Part shown: positions 7,464-7,585 of the stretch, piece after piece
How the letters are laid out: each line of letters opens with the position of its first letter
Numbering within the stretch: position 1 is the stretch's first letter
NCBI GenBank assembly: GCA_946531785.1
Contig: CAMNAT010000090.1
Coordinates: 1 to 7,585 of the forward strand
From: an uncultured Oscillospiraceae bacterium
Lineage (GTDB): Bacteria; Bacillota; Clostridia; UBA1381
Direction: 5' to 3'
Length of the DNA: 7,585 nucleotides
The notes under the pieces: generated by a model
Databases searched by the model: none
Seen by the model: only the letters and a program-made list of their open reading frames with translations
What the model was told of the DNA's origin: nothing
Program-made: the position numbers and the translations under genes

Positions 7464-7585
7464 TCACCACTCCAATACGGATAATAGATTTCTTAACTGT
7501 ATATTTAAACAATTGTTCACCTGAACAAGCGAATTAAGCGTTCTGAAATCCGTTGTAAAATACCCATCCGGAAGCTTGCCTATCT
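7464..7585 (-). CDS. NDP-hexose 2,3-dehydratase, C-terminal 39 residues only (5' end beyond right edge)
   Basis: An open frame enters from the right edge and ends at a TGA at 7464-7466, two bases before the next gene's ATG. The 39 visible residues include GYFTTDFRTLNSL, then NNCLNIQLRNLLSVLEW at the end. That matches the C-terminal repeat pattern of the NDP-hexose 2,3-dehydratase family (EvaA/TylX3 type), recalled as G-x-F/W-x-T-x-x-Q-x-x-x-L-x-x-x-N-x-x-N-x-x-x-R-x-L-L-S/A-x-L. The family removes the C-2 hydroxyl of dTDP-4-keto-6-deoxyglucose to give a 3,4-diketo-2,6-dideoxy sugar, which a C-3 ketoreductase must then trap; the next gene is a good candidate for that. Only the tail is visible, so the call rests on a short motif plus context, and the catalytic residues cannot be checked. 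Confidence 0.68.
   Translation of the reverse strand, partial: IGKLPDGYFTTDFRTLNSLVQVNNCLNIQLRNLLSVLEW
7470..7473 (-). promoter_or_regulatory. Ribosome-binding site deciding the start of the Gfo/Idh/MocA gene
   Basis: GGAG is located 8 bases ahead of the ATG at 7461, within the final codons of the upstream dehydratase gene. It supports the shorter protein beginning MNKTRIGIIC rather than a start at 7512. Confidence 0.6.

Noticed and set aside
7462..7512. N-terminal extension of the Gfo/Idh/MocA protein by 17 residues
   Set aside because: The extension would overlap the dehydratase reading frame by 49 bases, while a good ribosome-binding site and a family-like N-terminus point to the ATG at 7461.

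Overview
The window is one densely packed block of nine genes, all on the minus strand, with no gap longer than 30 bases between coding regions. It reads as the middle of a cell-surface polysaccharide (capsule, exopolysaccharide or O-antigen-like) biosynthesis operon. Strong purine-rich Shine-Dalgarno sequences, moderate to low GC content (counted lines range from 27 to 52%) and the style of the proteins suggest an anaerobic Firmicute of the Clostridia (Lachnospiraceae or Oscillospiraceae type, gut or rumen). That assignment is inference; no rRNA or other marker is present.

In transcription order, from the right edge to the left: the last 39 codons of a probable NDP-hexose 2,3-dehydratase (7464-7585, cut by the window edge); a Gfo/Idh/MocA oxidoreductase, probably a sugar C-3 ketoreductase (6442-7461); an RmlC-type cupin epimerase (5868-6440); an extended-SDR sugar reductase/epimerase (4948-5868); RmlA, glucose-1-phosphate thymidylyltransferase (4065-4937); RmlB, dTDP-glucose 4,6-dehydratase (3037-4062); two GT4-type glycosyltransferases (1963-3006 and 861-1955); and the first 282 codons of a multi-pass O-antigen polymerase/ligase-like membrane protein (1-847, cut by the window edge).

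Read together, the first six genes look like a complete dTDP-2,6-dideoxyhexose pathway rather than the usual rhamnose pathway. RmlA and RmlB would make dTDP-4-keto-6-deoxyglucose, the 2,3-dehydratase would remove the C-2 hydroxyl, the Gfo/Idh/MocA enzyme would reduce C-3, the RmlC homologue would epimerise C-5 (or C-3 and C-5), and the SDR would reduce C-4. No rmlD is visible. The two glycosyltransferases and the polymerase would then build and polymerise the repeat unit. Such dideoxysugar sets are best known from actinomycete antibiotic clusters, so finding one fused to a polysaccharide operon is the main point of interest. The exact sugar cannot be told from the sequence.

No promoter, terminator, RNA gene, mobile element, CRISPR array or large repeat was found. 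The operon's promoter and terminator must lie outside the window.
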